Source: Aequorivita soesokkakensis (GTDB lineage: Bacteria; Bacteroidota; Bacteroidia; Flavobacteriales; Flavobacteriaceae). From it: 64,000 nt of DNA. The notes beneath the pieces are model-generated. The model was not told the origin of the DNA, searched no databases, and saw only the letters and a list, made by a program, of their open reading frames with translations. Positions 9,077-18,128 of this stretch are shown here, piece after piece (within the stretch, counting starts at the first letter, position 1; every line of letters begins with the position of its first letter). Location of the stretch: the NCBI RefSeq assembly GCF_001641085.1, contig NZ_LXIE01000001.1:248001-312000 (forward strand). Direction: 5' to 3'. The position numbers were made by a program, and so were the translations under genes.

Positions 9077-9106
9077 TTTGTTTACCTATTGTATTTGCTA
9101 CCTTTG
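9077..9106 (+). promoter_or_regulatory. Flavobacterial promoter TTTG-N18-TACCTTTG
   Basis: TTTG at 9077-9080 and TACCTTTG at 9099-9106 are separated by 18 bp, which fits the Bacteroidota primary sigma-factor consensus. Transcription should start near 9112, about 20 nt before the ATG at 9132. Confidence 0.7.
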
Positions 9107-9131
9107 TTATTAAGAAAAATAGAACGTTGCT

Positions 9132-10586
9132 ATGCCAGAAACCATATTAGGTGACAAGGAATTTGAAAACATTCCTTCCATAAAGAGTAAGGCTTTACGA
9201 ATCAATCTGAACGAAAACATTTACGGTACTTTTGCCGAAATTGGTGCCGGGCAAGAAACAGTGCGTAATTTTTTCAGGGCTGGCGGTGCTTCAGGGACTA
9301 TCGCGAAAACAATGTCTGCCTATGATAAGGATTTTAGCGATGCTATTTACGGAATTGAAGAAGATGGCAGATATGTTACCGAGGCGAGGCTCATTAAAAT
9401 GCTTTCCCACGAAATCAATTTGATTGAGGAACGCATCATTCGCCAAAAACATCCCAATAAACTTTTCTTCGCCTATGCAAATACCGTGGCGACCATTGAT
9501 TTTGCAAAACAATACAAAGGTCACGGCTGGTTGGGCATTCGTTATCAAGTGGATCCAAAAGAAGCATATAACGAAATAACGCTTCACGTTCGTTTTCACG
9601 AAAATGATGCACAATTACAGCAAATTACTTTAGGAATATTGGGCGTAAACCTAATTTATGGCGCTTATTACAAATATGACCAGCCTAAAAAATTGTTGCG
9701 CTATTTGTATGATCATATTGATAAAGATAAAATTGAAATAGACACGATCAACTTTTCCGGGCCACGTTTCCAAGATGTGGACAATCGTTTAATGAGTCTA
9801 CAGCTTATTAAGAATGGAATGACAGATGCGGTTATGTTTGGCCCAGATGGTCATAATATTTTACCTGCAAGAATACTTTACAAGAAAAACATTTTAGCGC
9901 TTCGCGGAAGTTTTAGGCCTGTAACCAAGGTGAACATTGACATGTTTGAGCGTTCCTATGAAATGTTTCTCGAAGAAAATAGAGTAGAAAAAGAACGCAC
10001 CGAGGTTATTTTTGAAATCACCCTTTCCAATCTTCGTGCAGAAGGAGAAATTGATGAAGAGGATTTTATGGACCGGGCGAAACTCTTATGTTCCCTTGGG
10101 CATACCGTAATGATCTCGAATTTCCAGGAGTATTATAAATTGGTTGAATATTTTTCCCGTTATACCAAAATGAGAATGGGCCTCGCCATGGGCGTTAACA
10201 ATTTGGTGGACATTTTTGACGAAAAATATTATCGCCATTTGAGTGGCGGAATATTGGAGGCTTTCGGAAAACTTTTTTTTAAAGACTTGAAAGTATATTT
10301 ATACCCAATGAAAGACCCAGAAACTGGAGAATATACCAACAGTGAAAATCTTAAAGTTCACCCGCGAATGAAAGAACTGTACAAATTCTTCAAATACAAC
10401 GGAAAAGTGGTGGACATTACCAATTACAATCCTGACATTCTCGACATCTTCTCTCGCGAAGTACTTTCAAAAATAGAAAGCGGCGAGGAGGGCTGGGAAG
10501 AAATGTTACCTGCTGGAGTTTCAGAAATCATTAAGAAAAAACATCTTTTCAATTACAAAGGAACCACTGAAAAAGTTGATAACTAA
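9132..10586 (+). CDS. Conserved 484-residue protein of unknown function
   Basis: A 484-residue soluble protein with no signal peptide or membrane segment. It contains LRINLNENIYGTFAEIGAGQE near the start, an RQKHPNKLFFAYANTVA region, and a conserved FGPDGHNILPAR segment. I recognise it as a protein widespread in Bacteroidota. Databases attach inconsistent names to it (nicotinate-nucleotide adenylyltransferase, TonB-dependent receptor). Neither is supported here: I see no nucleotidyl-transferase HxGH motif and no outer-membrane barrel. It has its own strong promoter, and its stop overlaps the stop of the convergent bcp gene. The function is unknown. Confidence 0.7.
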   Translation: MPETILGDKEFENIPSIKSKALRINLNENIYGTFAEIGAGQETVRNFFRAGGASGTIAKTMSAYDKDFSDAIYGIEEDGRYVTEARLIKMLSHEINLIEERIIRQKHPNKLFFAYANTVATIDFAKQYKGHGWLGIRYQVDPKEAYNEITLHVRFHENDAQLQQITLGILGVNLIYGAYYKYDQPKKLLRYLYDHIDKDKIEIDTINFSGPRFQDVDNRLMSLQLIKNGMTDAVMFGPDGHNILPARILYKKNILALRGSFRPVTKVNIDMFERSYEMFLEENRVEKERTEVIFEITLSNLRAEGEIDEEDFMDRAKLLCSLGHTVMISNFQEYYKLVEYFSRYTKMRMGLAMGVNNLVDIFDEKYYRHLSGGILEAFGKLFFKDLKVYLYPMKDPETGEYTNSENLKVHPRMKELYKFFKYNGKVVDITNYNPDILDIFSREVLSKIESGEEGWEEMLPAGVSEIIKKKHLFNYKGTTEKVDN

Positions 10587-11035
10587 TCTAAAATCTGTGC
10601 AGCGTGATCCTTGGTTTTTACCTTGTCTATCACCTGTTCAATAATTCCTTTTTCATCAATAATAAATGTTTTTCGATGGATTCCATCAAATTCCCTTCCC
10701 ATAAACTTTTTTGGTCCCCATACACCGAAAGCATTTATTACTTCCTTGTTTTCATCAGCTAAAAGCGGAAAAGGCAAATTATATTTTTCTTTGAATTTCT
10801 TTTGACGCTTTTCATTATCTGCGCTAACCCCAAGCAATTCAAAACCTTGGTTTTCAAATTCTTTATAATTATCGCGAAGATTACAAGCTTCAGCAGTACA
10901 GCCTGGAGTATCGGCTTTTGGATAGAAAAAAACGATCCATTTTTTTCCTTTAAAATCTGCAGAAGAAATACTGTTCCCATCTTGATCATTTACCTTGAAA
11001 TTTGGAGCCTTATCTCCTGCCTGTAATGTTTTCAT
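10583..11035 (-). CDS. bcp: Thioredoxin-dependent peroxiredoxin (BCP/PrxQ type)
   Basis: A 150-residue peroxiredoxin that reduces hydrogen and organic peroxides. The active site is FYPKADTPGCTAEACNLRD, with the peroxidatic Cys in TPGC and a resolving Cys five residues later (CTAEAC), the PrxQ pattern. The open frame extends upstream to 11077. I choose the ATG at 11035 (MKTLQAGDKAPNF) because that is where the family normally begins. The divergent nth gene starts 30 bp away, so their promoters overlap. The stop overlaps the stop of the gene on the other strand. Confidence 0.93.
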   Translation of the reverse strand: MKTLQAGDKAPNFKVNDQDGNSISSADFKGKKWIVFFYPKADTPGCTAEACNLRDNYKEFENQGFELLGVSADNEKRQKKFKEKYNLPFPLLADENKEVINAFGVWGPKKFMGREFDGIHRKTFIIDEKGIIEQVIDKVKTKDHAAQILD

Positions 11036-11041
11036 TATCTT

Positions 11042-11049
11042 TATTTTTG
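11042..11049 (+). promoter_or_regulatory. Flavobacterial -7 box for nth (TATTTTTG)
   Basis: TATTTTTG matches TAnnTTTG and lies 16 nt before the nth ATG, giving a leader of roughly 10 nt. It sits inside the 30-bp gap between the divergent bcp and nth starts. Confidence 0.45.
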
Positions 11050-11065
11050 TATAAAAATACTTATA

Positions 11066-11725
11066 ATGACCAAGCAAGAAAAGGTAACATTCGTTATTAA
11101 TACGTTAAATAAATTATACCCCCAAGTTCCCATTCCTTTAGACCATAAAGACCCCTATACCTTATTGATTGCAGTTCTGCTTTCTGCACAGAGCACAGAC
11201 GTTAGGGTGAACAAGATTACACCCTTTTTATTTGAAATAGCCGACAATCCCTACGACATGGTAAAACTAACCGTAGAAGAAATCAGGGAAATCATCAAAC
11301 CCGTTGGTCTTTCACCGATGAAATCGAAAGGAATTCATGGGCTTTCTGAAATTTTAATTGAAAAATATAACGGCCAAGTTCCAGCAGATTTTGAAGCATT
11401 GGAATCTTTACCGGCCGTGGGCCATAAAACTGCAAGTGTGGTGATGAGCCAAGCCTTTAACATTCCCGCTTTTCCGGTAGACACACATATTCATAGGTTA
11501 ATGTATCGCTGGGGTTTTACTAATGGGAAAAATGTAGTTCAGACCGAAAAGGATGCTAAGCGCTTATTTCCAGAAGACCTGTGGAACATACTTCACCTTC
11601 AAATTATATGGTACGGGAGACAATATTCCCCTGCTAGAGGATGGAATTTAGAAAAAGATGTAATTACCAAAACTATTGGCAGAAAAACAGTAATCAATGA
11701 TTATTTGAATAAAAAAAGTCGATGA
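11066..11725 (+). CDS. nth: Endonuclease III-like DNA glycosylase without Fe-S cysteines
   Basis: A 219-residue HhH-GPD protein. The helix-hairpin-helix with the catalytic Lys is in LPAVGHKTASVV (about residue 120), and the catalytic Asp is in FPVDTHIHR (about residue 140). This combination marks a bifunctional glycosylase/AP lyase that removes oxidised pyrimidines. E. coli Nth ends in four cysteines that hold a 4Fe-4S cluster. Here that region reads IIWYGRQYSPARGWNLEKDV and has no cysteine, so the cluster is absent. The protein is otherwise full length. Confidence 0.9.
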   Translation: MTKQEKVTFVINTLNKLYPQVPIPLDHKDPYTLLIAVLLSAQSTDVRVNKITPFLFEIADNPYDMVKLTVEEIREIIKPVGLSPMKSKGIHGLSEILIEKYNGQVPADFEALESLPAVGHKTASVVMSQAFNIPAFPVDTHIHRLMYRWGFTNGKNVVQTEKDAKRLFPEDLWNILHLQIIWYGRQYSPARGWNLEKDVITKTIGRKTVINDYLNKKSR

Positions 11726-11808
11726 GTTGAGGAGTTTAAAAGTTGAGTGTCTTAAACCAACATTTTTAAAACTTATAAACTTCTAAACCCTTAAAATTAA
11801 TTAAAAAA

Positions 11809-11836
11809 AAACCCTGAAAAGCTAATTCCAGGGTTT
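11809..11836 (-). terminator. Intrinsic terminator, sigma-factor side
   Basis: AAACCCTG and CAGGGTTT form a perfect 8-bp stem around a 12-nt loop. On the minus strand a run of T follows, so it ends the sigma factor and small-ORF transcript. It may also stop nth from the other side. Confidence 0.8.
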
Positions 11837-11845
11837 CTCCAAAGT

Positions 11846-11998
11846 TTAGTTTAGAAGTGCTTCAAACTTCAATTTATTATAATCTATAACACTTAAAGCC
11901 ATCGAATAATCCAGAAGAAATTTAATGGTTTCTTCTTTTGGAACAAGTTTTTTATTCACGTCGTCCAACCGTGATGATTCAGTGTAAAATTTTTGCAT
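11846..11998 (-). CDS. 50-residue ORF downstream of the sigma factor
   Basis: An ATG-initiated ORF of 50 residues, with no membrane segment, rich in charged and hydrophobic residues (KFYTESSRLDDVNKK; TIKFLLDYSMALSVIDY). It starts 57 bp after the sigma-factor stop on the same strand and is followed at once by an intrinsic terminator, so the two are probably one transcript. This context supports a real gene. A role linked to the sigma factor is possible but unproven. Pipelines would often skip it because it is short. Confidence 0.55.
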   Translation of the reverse strand: MQKFYTESSRLDDVNKKLVPKEETIKFLLDYSMALSVIDYNKLKFEALLN

Positions 11999-12055
11999 AG
12001 AATGTTATTTTGAGGTTTTATTTCCAAATAACGCAGCAAAAACCAGTTTATTGTA

Positions 12056-12640
12056 TCAATTGGTTAATATAATATTATGTTTATCAATTACTTTGCGCAA
12101 ATTGATCAATGCATAACGCATCCGTCCCAGTGCCGTATTAATACTGACGCCTGTTTGCTCGCTTATTTCCTTAAAACTCATGTCTTTATAAATTCGCATG
12201 ATCAGGACTTCTTTTTGATCGTCCGGAAGCTCCTGTATTAATCTACGAACGTCATCTTCAACCTGCCCTTTTATTATTTGCTTTTCAATATTTAAAGCGT
12301 TGTCGCTTAGTACTGAAAAAATATTGAAATCGTCATTGTTTTCAAATTTCGGCATGCGGTTGTTTTTTCTGAAATGGTCAATCACCAAATTATGCGAGAT
12401 ACGCATAACCCAAGGAAGAAACTTGCCTTCTTCATTATAGGCACCTCTTTTTAAGGTTCTAATAACCTTAATAAAGGTATCCTGAAAAATGTCTTCGGCG
12501 ACATCCCGGTCAAATACTTTCGAATAAATAAAACTGTAGATTCTTTGCTTGTGGCGAGTAATTAACTCACTGAGTGCAGATTCGTTACCGTTCATATAAG
12601 CGTTTACCAAAAACGCATCAGAGTTTGTGCTTTGCTTCAT
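12056..12640 (-). CDS. ECF-type RNA polymerase sigma factor
   Basis: A 194-residue sigma-70-family protein. Region 2 (about 25-95) includes DVAEDIFQDTFIKVIR and FLPWVMRISHNLVIDHFRK. Region 4 (about 130-185) includes LPDDQKEVLIMRIYKDMSFKEIS and a helix-turn-helix (ISEQTGVSINTALGRMRYA). There is no sigma-1.1 or region 3, as expected for ECF factors. No anti-sigma factor is adjacent. The only companion is the 50-residue ORF downstream. The target promoters cannot be told from sequence. Confidence 0.92.
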   Translation of the reverse strand: MKQSTNSDAFLVNAYMNGNESALSELITRHKQRIYSFIYSKVFDRDVAEDIFQDTFIKVIRTLKRGAYNEEGKFLPWVMRISHNLVIDHFRKNNRMPKFENNDDFNIFSVLSDNALNIEKQIIKGQVEDDVRRLIQELPDDQKEVLIMRIYKDMSFKEISEQTGVSINTALGRMRYALINLRKVIDKHNIILTN

Positions 12641-12858
12641 ATCAATACTTTTTTAAAAAATAAACAACTATGGATTTGGTTGCTTAGTTACAATGTTTAT
12701 TTGTTAAAAGTAATGATCAGCTATAGGCAATAATTTTTTTATATGACGTTAAGAGCTGTAAATATAACAACAAAGAATTCATAAATGCAAAAAAAAGGTT
12801 AAAATTTTCATTAAAAAATAATAATAAGATCAAATGTGCATTGCTGAAACCGATATAG

Positions 12859-12866
12859 TATCTTTG
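12859..12866 (+). promoter_or_regulatory. -7 box for uvrA (TATCTTTG)
   Basis: A perfect TAnnTTTG element 29 nt before the TTG start of uvrA. The nearest TTG upstream (12841) is too close to be an ideal -33 element. Confidence 0.5.
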
Positions 12867-12895
12867 CGAAAAGCTATAAAAAAGGAAAAATAAAA

Positions 12896-15673
12896 TTGAG
12901 TACGGAAACAGTAGATATAAAAAAAAACATCCTTATCCAGGGTGCAAAACTTCACAATCTTAAAGATATTTCGGTAGCAATACCGCGCAATAAATTAGTA
13001 GTTGTAACGGGACTTTCCGGTAGCGGAAAATCAAGTTTGGCGTTTGACACACTTTATGCCGAAGGCCAACGCCGCTATGTTGAAAGCCTTTCCAGCTATG
13101 CTCGCCAATTTTTGGGAAGACTGGATAAACCTAAAGTAGATTCCATAAAAGGAATTGCTCCCGCTATTGCAATCGAGCAAAAAGTAAATTCAACAAACCC
13201 ACGTTCCACTGTTGGAACTTCCACTGAAATTTATGATTATCTGAAATTGCTTTATACTCGAATAGGGAAAACAATTTCTCCTATTTCCCAAAAAGAAGTT
13301 AAAAAAGACACTACCACAGATGTTATAAATTTCATAAAAAATTTTGGTGAAAATGAAAAATTGCTGCTCCTCGCCCCAATTTTTTTAGAGGAAGGACGCA
13401 CGATGGAAAATAAAATCCAAGCGTTGGCACAACAAGGTTATTCCAGAATTAAGGTGAAAGGTGAAGTTATTCGTATTGATGAGCTGGACGAAAAAACGTT
13501 TCCTAAAAAAGTAGATTTGGTCATTGACCGAATCATTACTAAAAACGATGAAGATTTTTACAATCGTTTGGCAGATGCAATTGAAATAGCATTTTTTGAG
13601 GGCAAAGGTGAGTTATATATTGAGGAAATTTCATCAAATAAAGTTACGGAATTCAACAATCGTTTTGAAGCCGATGGAATGGTCTTTATGGAACCAAACG
13701 TCCATCTTTTCAGTTTTAACAACCCATACGGCGCTTGTCCCACTTGTGAAGGCTACGGTGACGTTATTGGCATTGACGAAGATTTGGTTATTCCAAATAC
13801 TTCGCTTTCAATCTTTGAAAATGCAATATTTCCATGGCGAGGGGAAAGCATGAGTTGGTATCGCGATCAATTGGTGAACAATGCTTATAAATTTGACTTT
13901 CCCATCCACAAACCTTGGTTTCAGCTTACAGATCAGCAAAAACAATTGGTCTGGGATGGCAATAAATATTTTGAAGGATTAAACTCGTTCTTTTCATTTT
14001 TGGAATCTAAAAGCTATAAAATCCAAAATAGAGTGATGCTTTCGCGCTACAGAGGAAAAACAAAATGCACAACCTGTAAGGGAAAAAGATTACGCCCCGA
14101 AGCTGGATATGTAAAAATAAACAGTACCGCAATTCAGGAATTGGTGGAACTTCCTTTAGATAAAACCGCGATATTCTTTAAAAATTTAGAATTGTCTGAA
14201 TTTGAAGAAAAAGTTGCAAAACGATTACTACTAGAAATAAACAATCGTCTTCGCTTTTTGCAGGATGTTGGTTTAGGTTATCTAACATTGAATCGAAAGT
14301 CAAATACACTTTCGGGTGGAGAATCACAGCGTATCAATCTTGCTACCTCTTTGGGAAGCAGTCTTGTTGGTTCAATGTATATTTTGGACGAACCCAGTAT
14401 TGGGCTTCATCCAAAAGACACGGAAAGGCTTATCGTTGTTCTAAAATCCCTTCGTGATTTGGGCAATACCGTGATTGTTGTGGAACACGATGAGGATATT
14501 ATGAAAGCTGCCGATGAAATTATAGACATCGGCCCCGAAGCCGGAACCTTTGGCGGTGAAGTGGTTGCGCAAGGAAACTATGCTGAAATTTTAAAATCAG
14601 ATTCGTTGACTGCGAAATATTTAAATGGAGAAATGGAAATTGAAGTTCCAAAAAAACGACGTACTTCAAAAAACAAAATCACAATTAGTGGTGCGCGCCA
14701 AAACAATCTGAAAAATATAGACGTTACATTTCCTTTGAATATTTTCACAGCTGTTACTGGCGTTTCCGGTAGCGGGAAAAGTACCTTAGTGAAGAAAATT
14801 CTTTATCCAGCTTTGCTTCGTGAAATTGGCGGTTATGGTGAAAAACCTGGTCAGTTTTCAGAAATAAAAGGTGATTTTGGTACAATAAAAAGTATCGAAT
14901 TTATTGACCAAAACCCAATTGGCCGCTCCAGCCGAAGCAATCCCGTAACCTATATTAAGGCTTATGATGATATTCGCAATCTGTATGCCTCGCAGAAACT
15001 TTCGGACATCCGTGGGTACAAAGCAAAACATTTCAGTTTCAACGTTGATGGCGGCCGTTGCGAAACCTGCAAAGGCGAAGGCGAAGTAACTATCGAGATG
15101 CAATTTATGGCAGATGTACATTTGCTCTGCGACACCTGTAATGGCAAACGTTTCAAAAAAGAGGTGTTGGAAGTAACTTTTCAAGGTAAAAATATTGATG
15201 ACATTCTTACGATGACCGTTGATGACGCTGTTACTTTTTTTGGAGAGAACAAACAAGATAAAATTTCAGCAAAACTCCAGCCTTTACAAGATGTGGGGCT
15301 TGGCTATGTACAGCTGGGCCAAAGCTCCTCTACCCTTTCTGGTGGTGAGGCGCAGCGAATTAAGCTCGCTTCGTTTTTGGTTAAAGGAACTTCAAAAGAA
15401 AAAACTGTTTTCATTTTTGACGAACCCACCACGGGACTTCATTTTCACGATATAAAAAAACTGTTGGCTTCCTTTTATGCTTTGTTAGATAGAGGGCATA
15501 CGGTGATTGTAGTGGAGCATAATATTGATTTAATTAAATGCGCAGACCACATAATAGATTTAGGACCTGAAGGTGGTGAAAACGGTGGAAAAATTGTTGC
15601 TGAGGGAACTCCGGAAGAAGTCGCAAAGAACAAGAAATCCTTTACTGCGGAATATTTGAAAGAGAAAATTTAG
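12896..15673 (+). CDS. uvrA: Excinuclease ABC subunit UvrA
   Basis: A 925-residue damage-recognition ATPase of nucleotide excision repair. It has two ABC modules: Walker [10 protein letters not shown] at about residue 40 and GVSGSGKST at about 625; signature [12 protein letters not shown] and [12 protein letters not shown]; Walker [13 protein letters not shown] and [12 protein letters not shown]. Zinc modules are visible as [16 protein letters not shown] and CETCKGEG with CDTCNGKR. The start is TTG with a purine-rich AAGGAAA upstream; no ATG alternative gives a full N terminus. Length is normal for the family. Confidence 0.97.
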   Translation: MSTETVDIKKNILIQGAKLHNLKDISVAIPRNKLVVVTGLSGSGKSSLAFDTLYAEGQRRYVESLSSYARQFLGRLDKPKVDSIKGIAPAIAIEQKVNSTNPRSTVGTSTEIYDYLKLLYTRIGKTISPISQKEVKKDTTTDVINFIKNFGENEKLLLLAPIFLEEGRTMENKIQALAQQGYSRIKVKGEVIRIDELDEKTFPKKVDLVIDRIITKNDEDFYNRLADAIEIAFFEGKGELYIEEISSNKVTEFNNRFEADGMVFMEPNVHLFSFNNPYGACPTCEGYGDVIGIDEDLVIPNTSLSIFENAIFPWRGESMSWYRDQLVNNAYKFDFPIHKPWFQLTDQQKQLVWDGNKYFEGLNSFFSFLESKSYKIQNRVMLSRYRGKTKCTTCKGKRLRPEAGYVKINSTAIQELVELPLDKTAIFFKNLELSEFEEKVAKRLLLEINNRLRFLQDVGLGYLTLNRKSNTLSGGESQRINLATSLGSSLVGSMYILDEPSIGLHPKDTERLIVVLKSLRDLGNTVIVVEHDEDIMKAADEIIDIGPEAGTFGGEVVAQGNYAEILKSDSLTAKYLNGEMEIEVPKKRRTSKNKITISGARQNNLKNIDVTFPLNIFTAVTGVSGSGKSTLVKKILYPALLREIGGYGEKPGQFSEIKGDFGTIKSIEFIDQNPIGRSSRSNPVTYIKAYDDIRNLYASQKLSDIRGYKAKHFSFNVDGGRCETCKGEGEVTIEMQFMADVHLLCDTCNGKRFKKEVLEVTFQGKNIDDILTMTVDDAVTFFGENKQDKISAKLQPLQDVGLGYVQLGQSSSTLSGGEAQRIKLASFLVKGTSKEKTVFIFDEPTTGLHFHDIKKLLASFYALLDRGHTVIVVEHNIDLIKCADHIIDLGPEGGENGGKIVAEGTPEEVAKNKKSFTAEYLKEKI

Positions 15674-15705
15674 TATATTCATAAGCCTTTCTAACCAATC
15701 TGAAT

Positions 15706-16575
15706 ATGAAAACATTTCTACTCATACTTTGCATTTTATATTCCATTACTTCTTTTTCACAGCCCTATCTTCCTATGTTGGAAGAAGGAAATGTTTGGAA
15801 TGTTGAATATCATTCAATAGATGGCGATATAATTGCGCATCCAGTTGAAATTATAGGAGAAATAGAAATAAATGGAAAAATATATAAAGAAGTAAACTTT
15901 GAATATAGTGGAGGAGTTTGTAATTGGAGAGAAGAAAATGGAATAATATATGGATTAAACACCTCCAATGAGGAAGTTATTCAATATAATTTCAATCTAG
16001 AATTGGGAGATATATTTGAGTTTGGGTATGAGTCTTGTGGTTATTCCACACAATGCGGTGATGCGGGTATTGAATTTCAGGTAACATCGGTTGAAACTCA
16101 ATTTATTGCAGGAGAAAACAGAAAAGTTATAGAATTAAAAGATGACGTAAATTTTCCAAACTATATAAAATATTGGATTGAAGGAATAGGTTCGTTAAAT
16201 GGTGTTGACCCACACGAGGAATTTATAGATGTAGGAACCACATTATTGGTATGTTTTACAAAAGATAACATAACTACTTTTTTTAATGGAGCTACAACTT
16301 GTGATAGAGTAATACTTGGAACAAATGATTTTGATTACAAGAATGTAATTTTATATCCCAATCCCGTAACAACAACATCAAAATTATATCTAACTGAAAA
16401 TGCGAGGATAGACAAAATTATCATTTACGATGTTTCAGGAAGAATTCTAAAAAATGAAACTATAGTAAATAATGATTATTCAATAAATAATGCAGAATTT
16501 AAATCTGGAATTTACTTATACCAATTATTTTCAAAAGAAAAAATGGTGAAAACCGATAAGTTTTTAGTGAATTGA
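15706..16575 (+). CDS. Secreted protein with type IX sorting domain
   Basis: A 289-residue protein with a signal peptide (FLLILCILYSITSFSQ) for export by Sec. The middle is beta-rich and contains several cysteines. The C-terminal 75 residues form a type A T9SS sorting domain (VILYPNPV, then KIIIYDVSGRIL, FKSGIYLYQLF and a terminal KFLVN). It should be carried across the outer membrane and released or attached at the surface. Base composition is more AT-rich than uvrA. No enzymatic motif is seen. Confidence 0.85.
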   Translation: MKTFLLILCILYSITSFSQPYLPMLEEGNVWNVEYHSIDGDIIAHPVEIIGEIEINGKIYKEVNFEYSGGVCNWREENGIIYGLNTSNEEVIQYNFNLELGDIFEFGYESCGYSTQCGDAGIEFQVTSVETQFIAGENRKVIELKDDVNFPNYIKYWIEGIGSLNGVDPHEEFIDVGTTLLVCFTKDNITTFFNGATTCDRVILGTNDFDYKNVILYPNPVTTTSKLYLTENARIDKIIIYDVSGRILKNETIVNNDYSINNAEFKSGIYLYQLFSKEKMVKTDKFLVN

Positions 16576-16596
16576 TTTTCGTTAAATAGAATATTT

Positions 16597-16612
16597 TTGG
16601 CACACTAATTGA
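16597..16612 (+). promoter_or_regulatory. Candidate sigma-54 promoter (TTGGCACA-N4-TTGA)
   Basis: TTGGCACA at 16597 and TTGA at 16609, with a 4-bp spacer, match the -24/-12 geometry of sigma-54 promoters (consensus TTGGCACG-N4-TTGC), although the -12 element is weak. No ORF follows. The transcript would run about 85 nt into the hairpin at 16668-16705. Confidence 0.5.
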
Positions 16613-16621
16613 AATCAAAAT

Positions 16622-16706
16622 AACAGAAAATAAGACTTTTAGTTTTTTTGGTTGGTTAGTTTTTTAAAATCCGTTGAAATGATAAAACACTTCAGCGGAT
16701 TTTTTA
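16622..16706 (+). ncRNA. Candidate small RNA ending in an intrinsic terminator
   Basis: The stretch between the candidate sigma-54 promoter and the terminator holds no ORF. It contains TAGTTTTTTTGGTTGGTTAG at 16640-16659 and a stem (AATCCGTTGAA with TTCAGCGGATT, one G-U pair) followed by six T. The same TAGTTTTTTGGTTGGTT tail recurs at 18129 just before another hairpin. Promoter, tail motif and terminator together suggest a short non-coding RNA. The 5' end is inferred. Comparison with the Rfam flavobacterial RNA families would be decisive. Confidence 0.45.
16668..16705 (+). terminator. Intrinsic terminator of the candidate small RNA
   Basis: An 11-bp stem (AATCCGTTGAA/TTCAGCGGATT) followed by a T run. 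Confidence 0.75.
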
Positions 16707-16779
16707 TTTAAATGCTTCAAAATATCTTTTCTTTTTTTCAAACTTCAAAAACATTACTGAAAATCAATGATTTAAAATT

Positions 16780-16797
16780 TTGGCACGGTCGTTGGTT
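16780..16797 (+). promoter_or_regulatory. Candidate sigma-54 promoter (TTGGCACG-N4-TTGGTT)
   Basis: TTGGCACG is an exact -24 element. Four bases later TTGGT stands in for the -12 TTGCT. The predicted start site is near 16808, about 55 nt before the ATG at 16863. It is the second such element within 200 bp and on the same strand as the first. Confidence 0.55.
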
Positions 16798-16862
16798 ATT
16801 TGTAAGCGTACTCAGCAAACCAAAAGACCAAAGCAAGTACAAACCTTAAATTTTTGAAACTT

Positions 16863-18125
16863 ATGAAAAATCTAGCGCTAATATTCAGTATCATTTTGAT
16901 GGGATTTTCAGCAAATGCAACTTCCACCGAAAATGAAAACAATTACCGAAGAGGTTATGACGGAAACGCATACATCTTTGTAGAAGGAGATATTGAATTC
17001 TCCGTTTTCCCCGATGGGCAGTTTGACTTTGTATATGTTGGGCCACAAAAAGGCTCAAGTGTTACTATCAATACTCCCAATGTCAATATAAGTTTCAATT
17101 CTGGTTATGATTATGAAGCATACGTACAGTATGATGATTACGGCGCGGTTATTCAAGTTGAAAATGTTCCTATTTATTATGACGAATATGGTCGTATTGC
17201 TCAAGCGGGAAATGTTGACATTCAATATAATGACAGAAGAATTGTTCGCGTTGGTGGCCTTCACGTAGTTTATAATAACTACGGTTATTTTTCGCATGTT
17301 ACTGGTGTAATAAATATTTATAACCCTTATTACGTTTATCGCCCTTGGCACGTTTATTATGTTAGACCAATATACAGTCACTGTGTAGTTTATGATATGC
17401 CTTACAGAAGATATTACAGCCCTGTTAGATATAGCTATCACGATCACGTAGTGTATTACAAAAACAGAAAACATGTAGCCTATCATAATAGTAGAAGAGA
17501 TTTTTATCGTCCAGGAAGCCGTGTTTATGACAAAAAAGGAAGGTCTTCATTGAATAAAGATTATAATCCAAATAGAAGAAATACAATGGTTGCTTCAAAT
17601 AACAGTCGCAACAATAGCTCAATCCGAAGTAATAAAACACAAGCTAATAACTCAAGAAGTAATACTGTTTCAAGAAACAGCAGCACTGATAGTAAAGGAG
17701 CCGGAAATGTTGTTAGAAGTACAAAAACTACTAGAAATAACTCAGGAAATGTTAGCCGAAACAACACAGTTACCTCGCGAAGCAATACTGCTACAAGAGT
17801 AAATAGCAATAACACGAAAAGGAATGTTGAAAGGAGCAATTCTCAAAATACCGTAAAAAATACAAGAAATGCGAATACAACTCGGTCAACAAATACTCGA
17901 AATGTATCAGCTGACAGAACTGTTCAAAAACAACAAACGAGAACTGCTTCATCGAACAACAGAAGTAGTTCAGTAACAAGAAGCAAAACACAAACTCCCA
18001 AAAGAGAAACTGCGAGCCGTAGTACAGTAAATAAATCCAGCGCTCCTTCACGAAGCAGTTCAAAAGCGAACACTTCTTCAAGAGGCACTTCTTCTAGAGA
18101 AGTTAGCAAAAGAGGAAGAGGATAA
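16863..18125 (+). CDS. Secreted protein with basic Asn/Ser/Arg/Thr-rich low-complexity tail
   Basis: A 420-residue protein. I choose the ATG at 16863 over the upstream TTG because a signal peptide (NLALIFSIILMGFSANA) follows directly. Residues about 25-150 are Tyr/Val/Asp/Asn-rich short beta repeats (VQYDDYGAVIQV, IYYDEYGRI, IQYNDRRIV, VVYNNYGYF). Residues 150-200 are rich in Tyr and His. Residues 210-420 are low-complexity and strongly basic, made of Asn, Ser, Arg and Thr with few hydrophobics, hence disordered. Export to the envelope is likely; the function is unknown. The sigma-54-like promoter suggests conditional expression. Confidence 0.75.
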   Translation: MKNLALIFSIILMGFSANATSTENENNYRRGYDGNAYIFVEGDIEFSVFPDGQFDFVYVGPQKGSSVTINTPNVNISFNSGYDYEAYVQYDDYGAVIQVENVPIYYDEYGRIAQAGNVDIQYNDRRIVRVGGLHVVYNNYGYFSHVTGVINIYNPYYVYRPWHVYYVRPIYSHCVVYDMPYRRYYSPVRYSYHDHVVYYKNRKHVAYHNSRRDFYRPGSRVYDKKGRSSLNKDYNPNRRNTMVASNNSRNNSSIRSNKTQANNSRSNTVSRNSSTDSKGAGNVVRSTKTTRNNSGNVSRNNTVTSRSNTATRVNSNNTKRNVERSNSQNTVKNTRNANTTRSTNTRNVSADRTVQKQQTRTASSNNRSSSVTRSKTQTPKRETASRSTVNKSSAPSRSSSKANTSSRGTSSREVSKRGRG

Positions 18126-18128
18126 AGA

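Noticed and set aside
9132-10586. Nicotinate-nucleotide adenylyltransferase or TonB-dependent receptor
   Set aside because: There is no HxGH nucleotidyl-transferase motif, no signal peptide and no beta-barrel pattern. I leave it unnamed.
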